Source: Chara braunii (Eukaryota; Streptophyta; Charophyceae; Charales; Characeae). From it: 34,810 nucleotides of DNA. Each line of letters starts with the position of its first letter. Within the stretch, counting starts at the first letter, position 1. A model generated the notes under the pieces. That model worked only from the letters and a program-made list of their open reading frames with translations. It was not told the origin of the DNA and did not search any database. Where the stretch lies: NCBI GenBank assembly GCA_003427395.1, contig BFEA01000139.1, forward strand, positions 1,017,602 to 1,052,411, read 5' to 3'. Shown in pieces: positions 28,811-34,810 of the stretch. The position numbers were made by a program, and so were the translations under genes.

Positions 28811-29430
28811 CAAAATATAGCCTATCTCCTTTAAACTAGGAAAATTTTGGCAGCGGTTCCCTTAGGAAAAGTGCGTTCTCATAATTTATACTAACTCAAA
28901 TATGAAAACAAAAGTAATCTCTAATTCTGGAAAGTCAAATTTTATCTAACTCTCTGAATTAGTAAAAATTTGGGCAACTCTCCCTTTAGAAAAGAAGTAT
29001 TTCTAGATTTTTACTAAGTCAGCTACGAATTCAGAAGCAAGATCTGAGTTCAACTTAAGACAAAATATAACTATCTCCTTAAATTTGTAGAAATTTCGGC
29101 AGCACTCCTTTTAGAAAACTGTTAATCCAAGATTTATACAAAGCTAAGTTCAGAATCTTAAAGTGACTTTTGACTTCTCAAGGTCCAATTTTGTCTAACC
29201 CCTTGAATTAACAAAAAATTGGGCAGCAATCTCTTTAAAAAATAAGACTTTCCATATTTTTACTCAGCCAAAAAGTCAGATAAATTGAACCTTGAAAAAA
29301 TAAAATCTGAACTCTTTGGTTTTGTAGAAATTTTGGCAGTGCTTCGCGTAGAGAAAGTAGCTTACCAAGATTTATATAAGACCAAGTACAATAAATGATC
29401 CCAGAAAATGCAGAAATCAACCTAAGTAAA
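28811..29430. repeat. ~125-bp tandem repeat, five units arranged as dimers
   Basis: Units begin near 28,811; 28,936; 29,061; 29,186 and 29,300. Each has AAATTT or AAAATT followed by GG(C/G)CAGC or GGGCAAC, CTCC or a variant, TTTAGAAAA and then GATTTATAC or ATTTTTACT. Units 1, 3 and 5 resemble each other (CAAAATATA, TAGAAATTT, CGGCAGC), and units 2 and 4 resemble each other (TCTAAC, TTGAATTA, TTGGGCA). The higher-order period is therefore ~250 bp. Words of this type are reminiscent of non-coding parts of plant LTR retrotransposons, but that link is from memory and weak. Confidence 0.75.
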
Positions 29431-29674
29431 AATAAACTTAGCCCAGAAAATGCATGAATTGAAACTATCTCATATGGTTCTAGCATGTGGCGAGCATCTA
29501 AAGCAACGACCTATCAACTGAAAACTCAGACCAAGTAACAATCTTACTCAATCACATGCAAAGCCAAACCACAAAGGTAAGTACTCTCACCAGTCCAAAG
29601 TTAACCTTATCAAAACAATAGTTCATAGTTTTTCAATGATTTACCCATTTATACCCAACTCACATAAGGCATAA

Positions 29675-30400
29675 AGTTTGACCACCCAATCTTATGGGAA
29701 CCTGTCTAGCTCAGCCATAGAATATACGCAAACACAGTGCACTACAACTTTTCTCCTCTTTGGGCACATGACTAGGTTAGCGAGCCTAGTCGCCCTGTAT
29801 CATTTAAATATCCAAGTTATATATAATTGTCTGCACTTTGTCTTTTAAGGTAGCATATAACTGAACCGATCATCCTAGATCAAGGTTCAGCCTGTCCCTT
29901 CTTACCACAACTTTATTCTTAATTCATACTCTCTTCTGTTGGTGATAAGTTATAATCAGACCATCCAATCTTATTGAAAAATGTCTGACTAGCCTGTTCA
30001 TAAATAGATTAGTATAAAATTTAAACAAATTTAACCTTTTGGTTTCAGCATGTGCGTGGCTCTACACCAGACCACCCGATCTTATCGGAACCTGTCCAGT
30101 CCTTTGCCCGATTTTCTCCCTGAAATAAAACAAGAGAGAGTCAGGGTCATCCAATCTTATGGAACGTGTTCAACTCTCCTTCAGAACTTATAAAACATAA
30201 CAAAACCCAAAGAAGCAAGGCAACCAAACCATCCAATCTTATGGAAAAATGTTTGGTCCCTGAAAGTCAAACACATGCAGCCCTCGCAAGTCAAAGCAAT
30301 CAATCCACCCAATCTTATAAGAACATGTCTGGTCCTTCAGGCAATCGAAAATAAACACAACGATGGGCTCTCCAATCTTATGGAGACTCTCCCAATCTTT
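29675..30400. repeat. Stem-loop array B (about 9 units)
   Basis: Homologous to array A and built on the core CCATCCAATCTTATGG. Both inner and outer stems vary between units, usually staying paired. Inner: CCCA/TGGG (29,685), CCGAT/ATCGG (30,076), TCCA/TGGA (30,150), CCAT/ATGG (30,229), CTCCA/TGGAG (30,370). Outer: GACTAGG/CCTAGTC (29,770), CTGAACC/GGTTCAG (29,861), TCAGAC/GTCTGA (29,956), GAGAGT/ACTCTC (30,136), ACCAAA/TTTGGT (30,223). Unit spacing is ~60-110 bp. The second unit of each array shares the GACTAG stem, which confirms the two arrays align unit by unit at least there. Confidence 0.8.
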
Positions 30401-31498
30401 GGTTGACCCAGTCAGACATACTCAATACAGCCTTTTTCCCACCTTTCCCCCAGATGCAACCCCACAATCTGCTTTTAGTCAGACAAACGAAACTGGAACT
30501 GCAACTTGCACAATCATTCATTTAATTAAGTCTGGTTTATCCTGAAAGTCAAAGTAGAAAAAATAGACAATATACTCAATCAAACATAGCAAGAGATACA
30601 GCTAAGGGTTATAGTTGGGTTTATAGAAGGAACGCAAAAGTTACCTTTCGGTTCCCTGCCTCCATAACTCCTCCTGAGTTTAGGCAGAGCTCCCGCAATC
30701 GGTGGGCTGACTCCCCACAGAGTCTTGCTGCTGTCTTACGGGTTGCAATCCCGCCTGCCGCCTTCCTCTCAGAACAGGATTAGAATTAGAGTAAGAAGGA
30801 CATAATAAAGGGGTTTCAGACTCTCGAGATTTAAGAGGGGGACAAACTCAACTCGAGGAGAGGGCCTTGATATCTTTACGCGCCTGAGGGTCCCGCAATG
30901 GCGGCCAGAACGCATAGTTGCTTAGTCAACTGAAGTCAAACCGCCTGCCCTTGACTTCTTTGGCGACGCCCCCCCTTTCAAAGGCTCGGCCTCTCCCCCA
31001 AGCTCGAGACCCCAAGTGCGGAAGCCATAGAAGAGCCTGCAACTTCGCGACTCACCTTCAACTAGCTCCACCGATAGGATGAACAACGCATCAGCCTGCC
31101 GGTAAGTCTGCAGTCCCACAGCTGTCACTTATCACCCGCGTAAAAGAACGAGTAGTACTCAGGCTTGCAAGCAAGTACACAACCTTGTGGCTCGCTCCCA
31201 ACTATCCCCGTTGATGAGCTAAATAACACATCGGTCAACTGTCTAGTCTGCACCTTGCGGCTGGCCTCGCAGCTGCTTCGCATGGTGGGTTGGGCAGTGC
31301 CCCAGCCAACAGGTAAGTCTCCTGGCTTCACACTTGTGCTCTCCCTTTCTTATCACTACCTCTTCGGCTAGATTCGCACGATCCCAACGACCCAATGAAG
31401 ACAAGCGGGCTACAGGCAGGGGAAGGGACCTCCTCCAAAACGGCTTAGGAGGCACTGCGAGCAGCCACCGGATTTCGAAGACGGGTGTGCAGAGCAGC

Positions 31499-31499
<1 letters not shown>

Positions 31500-31530
<31 letters not shown>
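31500..31530. repeat. Poly-C tract (31 nt)
   Basis: An uninterrupted C run in block B with no counterpart seen in block A. The minus strand is poly-G and the plus strand could form an i-motif. Its exact length is prone to sequencing error. Confidence 0.9.
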
Positions 31531-31531
<1 letters not shown>

Positions 31532-33475
31532 CCCGCACAAAAGAACTTACGAAAAACACATAGTTACGCACGAGCCTCCCTCCGGTAAGTGCCAAGCATG
31601 CGAGCCACCGGAACGACGATGACATCTACGTTTGGTGAAGAAGACAATCACCTCCCGTCCCTTAACAATGGCGAGCAGCACAGCCCGACACTCCATATCT
31701 CGTGAAACGGTAAATGAGAATGAACCGTCCACCGGAACGGGGGAAGATACATTCTTCTTTTCCCCTGCGCAGCCTTCACAACCTGTATCGGCCGGACCGG
31801 TGGCCGAATTCACAATCTGCCACGGCCAAAGTCTTCAGAATGCCGTAAAACCTCAATCTTAGCATCTTCTCTCACCCGTTTTCATTACGAAACGAGTGAG
31901 ATACACCTTCTTCTTCCCAACTATCCCTCTCTTCTCCCTCTCGACTCCATCGCGCATCACTTTTCTCTCCTACTCCCCTATCTACTAATCCACTGCAAAA
32001 ACTAATACTATCGTTGAGCTCGCCTGGTCCGAGAACCCCAGGTTTCCCTCTTTGTTTGTCGAAAACGGCCTGGAAACGACAGAATAGACTAGTCTTCACC
32101 CTCGTTTGCCTCCCTTAGCAACACTCTCCGCGCACCCCTTTTTTCAATCACCTCTCATTCTACTAACTAATCAACCAAACTAACCTCATATTCGGATTCT
32201 CACGACCTAAAAACCCCTATCTAGTACCTACTCTCACCCGATTTCAGTGAGAAACGGGCGAGCACATTCTCTTCACCCCGTCATAGCTCCTCACCATCTC
32301 CGACAACGGATGTATCTGGCGCGGAAAAACCCTGTCGGATTCACTCTTCCTTTTGCCTTTGCTGCCTTTGCGCCCCACCTCCCTCGGCTACTTGTAGCAG
32401 CATCCGACCGCAGCGGTCTCACAGGGCTCAGCGCAATCCGCCTTGCCTTCCTGCACTCACCCCGTATTTGCAGCCGCCCACCTTGTTCCATCTGCCACCG
32501 GTGCCCCCGACAGTAGCGGATCTGTAATAATCGGCAAGCTGTTCCACAGCTTCAGCTATCCTGAGGGACACTTCAGAGGGAACCGACTACCAGACGTTTC
32601 GACAGCCTTTCGTGGGCAAGTTGGACGCTCGCCTCCTAGAGGTATGTAGTTGGTCCCCCCCCCCTCCAAGTGGCACTGAGCAGAAACCGCTGATGTTCAT
32701 AAGGGGATGGGACTTGGAGGGGAGGCTCAATGGCCGGCCCGTCGAAGAAGCCCGGTCCGGATGCAACCGTCTGACCCCTGACTGTTATTGCCCACCTACT
32801 AGTGGTTGCAGCTCTCGCATGCGCCCTTGTTAGAGTCCTGAGTGGGAATGTGGCCGCTTCGGGATTCCCCGTAATACTATAATGACAATAAAGAAAAGTC
32901 GTCGGAAAATTGTCCAGATCTGACAGATAATTCAGTTGGTCGGGCTTCAAAGAACTAGCCTCTATCGTCTTTCGCCCCTATGCCCCAACCCGACGACCGC
33001 TTTTACACTTGCCAGCATCGCTGCGGCCTCCACATGCTGAGGCATTTACCCACTATCCTTCGGCCCGCAACGGGCATGCCCAAGCCAAAAACCTCTCACA
33101 GCAGGTCATCGGTGGCGTGCTAACTCCAGAGGGCCCTACCACCCAGGCTTTCTTCTGGCTCGTGGGCTAATCACCCACCGGTTCTCAAGCACGTCGAACT
33201 CCTCGGCCCGTACTCCAAAACGACGGAATAGATGAATTTTCACCAACATCCCAAACACGCAGTAATCCGAACGGGCTCGTCAAAAGAGGTGCGTACTCAA
33301 GGTCCTCGACTCCCGTGAAGGCCGCTAAATTCGGCGTCTCGTCCAAGTCAACAGGGCGCCAGAACAAAGATAAATAATAATAATATAACGATAAATAATA
33401 AACCTTTTCAGAATTTTACCCGTCAGAACATGTCATGCTAGGAAGAAGAAAATGCTAGTACCGTTCTGACGTCGC

Positions 33476-33650
33476 CGATGACAAAACCAAGGGGAATAGC
33501 CCTGCCGGACCCTCAACTCCTTGGTCCCTCTGCGCCTCTCTTATATCCCCACGTCATCGCTGCTCGACCTCGATCCCTGAATCTTTGTGATGACAGTCCG
33601 ACATTGTAACCAATAGTGTTAGGCCTTAGGCTGGGTCTAGCTTTGACGGA
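33476..33650 (-). mobile_element. tRNA-related SINE-like copy 1
   Basis: This 175-bp stretch is a diverged direct copy of 34,202-34,377. On the minus strand it reads from GCTAGACCCAGCCT through CTAACACTATTGGTTACA and GATTCAGGGATCGAG to a T-rich end (CCTTGGTTTTGTC). The arrangement resembles a tRNA D-arm (TTGGTTA) and T-arm, the A and B boxes of a Pol III promoter. The B-box match is weaker here than in copy 2. Confidence 0.45.
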
Positions 33651-34201
33651 CACCTAAATAAACTGATATTGCACGACGCGCAGATCTACCGAAATGTTTT
33701 CAAAGTCACGTCGTTTGTTGATGCCGCCCTGCGCTCGTACGTACAAGTCACAGGCAAGCGCACCAACCAAGAGACAAAATCTTTTAAGTCCTAGTTTAAT
33801 CATAAAATAAAAAATTCACGTCGGCGATCACGCCGACTCTTCAATCATCAAAAGCGAAAGAAATCACGCACACATCAAGTCTGCACGCCCACACACTCTC
33901 TACTCTAGTCAACCATTCAGCCTAACGTAAACCATAGACACCGCCACGCCTCGCGCGTTATACCTAAACTTTAAATCAAATTTATTTTTTGTTACTTACA
34001 GAAACCATGGCGGATACCCTTGTAAGGGTATTCACACCGACACCTGTCTCGGTACGAGCATCAGAACTAATACCGGCCCCCAAAAAAATACAACTAAAAA
34101 TAAAATAAAAATAAAAATAGAATCAATTTTAACAAATGTTAAGAAAGGGGAAGTGTCACTGACAACTCCTTGACTCCGCTAATCGGGCCCGCAACTGAAG
34201 C
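33651..34201. other. No gene seen; AT-rich sequence with one strong palindrome
   Basis: Spacer between the SINE-like copies. It contains ATACCCTT/AAGGGTAT (34,014-34,031, 2-nt loop) and A/T-rich stretches such as 34,080-34,125. A related A/T stretch recurs after copy 2 (33,798; 34,620), so the spacer and SINE may have been duplicated together. Confidence 0.5.
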
Positions 34202-34377
34202 CATCGACAAAAACAAAAAGGTACAACCTTACCAGACCCTCAATCTGCTTTCGGCATGCCGCTGCTCCCTCGCTCCCTTGTCGTCGGCTACTGGGTTTGA
34301 TCCCTGAATCTCCCGCATGAAAGTCTAACACCGTAACCAATAGTGTTAGGCCCAAGGCTGAGTCTAGCACTAGCGGA
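34202..34377 (-). mobile_element. tRNA-related SINE-like copy 2
   Basis: On the minus strand CTAACACTATTGGTTACGG is followed by TGTTAGACTTTCATGC and GATTCAGGGATCAAACCC, the order and spacing of a tRNA D-arm, anticodon-arm region and T-arm. GGGATCAAACCC (34,293-34,304 on the plus strand) resembles the Pol III B box. An unrelated body follows and the end is T-rich (CCTTTTTGTTTTTGTC). It is not a working tRNA because the stems do not close. Some plant SINEs have a tRNA-like head and a T-rich tail, which fits. No target duplication was recognised. Confidence 0.45.
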
Positions 34378-34783
34378 AACTCATACACACGGGTACCGCT
34401 ACGTATGCGAGTTTGCTAAAACACTCCAATATCACTCCTTCGGCCTACCGGCTAATCCACGGCCGCCAAGCTCTCGCACCTACCGTGCGGAGGTCCCGCC
34501 TGAGTTCTATTTCCTTGCACACTCCAACTACTGCCCAAAGGCAATACTAATGTTGATACCGTCTTCAGTATGAGCGCACGTGCACCATGGTCACTTCAAC
34601 AGAAAGAAAAACTCTTCCAAGTATTAATCAAAAATAAAAAATTGGCCGGCAGAAACGCAGACGATCATAATATCAAGTAGCTAAGCGTCCGCTGTGCGGG
34701 CGGTGCAGACCACGCTCGCAGATATAAAAGTAACTAGCTATGAAGTCCGAGTTTAATTCACGAATTAAAAAGCTACAAATACA

Positions 34784-34810
34784 AGGAAAAAAAAAAAAAA
34801 AAAAAAAAAA
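34784..34810. repeat. Poly-A run at window end
   Basis: The window ends in an uninterrupted A run, so its full length is unknown. It may be the tail of a plus-strand retroposon or a contig end. Confidence 0.8.

Larger units (their letters stand above)
29638..33275. repeat. Block B: second copy of the ~3.5-kb diverged duplication
   Basis: Same orientation and order of landmarks as block A, shifted by ~6.2-6.35 kb. The sequence immediately left of B does not resemble the sequence left of A, so both copies appear to begin at the same TGATT edge. B differs by insertions such as the poly-C tract and a repeat around GGTAAGTCT (31,100; 31,312). No gene is supported. The hairpins TCTCAC/GTGAGA near 31,869 and 32,231 recur in related forms inside it. 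Confidence 0.8.

Noticed and set aside
34202-34377. A functional tRNA gene on the minus strand
   Set aside because: D-arm- and T-arm-like words are present, but the acceptor and anticodon stems do not pair; it is better described as tRNA-derived.

Overview
This window reads as repeat-rich intergenic DNA of a eukaryote in the green-plant lineage. No host gene could be supported. The evidence for the lineage is a LINE whose ORF2 ends in the zinc-binding 'zf-RVT' region typical of plant LINEs, a Ty3/gypsy chromovirus with a chromodomain, and short CCCTAAA-type words. A streptophyte alga such as Chara is one candidate, but the sequence cannot settle this. No bacterial-type operon, rRNA gene or intact tRNA gene was seen.

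Layout. 1-2,080: a nested foldback repeat (178-704), two diverged direct copies of a ~150-bp module, and a 43-bp poly-T. 2,081-9,982, minus strand: a nearly full-length LINE with ORF1 (zinc knuckle), an overlapping second ORF (acidic, charged) and a broken ORF2 (APE endonuclease, reverse transcriptase, zf-RVT). ORF2 carries two nonsense codons and two frame changes. 9,983-12,450: no gene, with AT-rich and pyrimidine-rich tracts and small hairpins. 13,049-14,498: a cleanly bounded non-autonomous DNA transposon with an 8-bp target duplication and 15-bp terminal inverted repeats; it holds a large palindrome made of short foldback units. 14,912-20,918, minus strand: a heavily decayed Ty3/gypsy chromovirus in which gag, protease, RT, RNase H, integrase and chromodomain can be followed in order. 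21,325-22,287: assembly gap.

22,288-34,810 has a different character: no credible ORF, many short perfect inverted repeats, and two diverged copies of a ~3.5-kb block (A, 23,468-26,925; B, 29,638-33,275). Each block opens with an array of 9-10 stem-loops. The loop core is constant, while stem sequences differ between units yet mostly remain self-complementary. Between the blocks lies a ~125-bp tandem repeat organised as dimers. Two tRNA-related SINE-like copies lie near the right end, and the window closes in poly-A.

The coding regions belong to selfish elements. The LINE would encode its own RNP, nicking and reverse-transcription functions, and the chromovirus its capsid-like protein and polyprotein; both copies are inactive as read. 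The most unusual signals are the paired stem-loop arrays in blocks A and B, and the palindrome-bearing DNA transposon.
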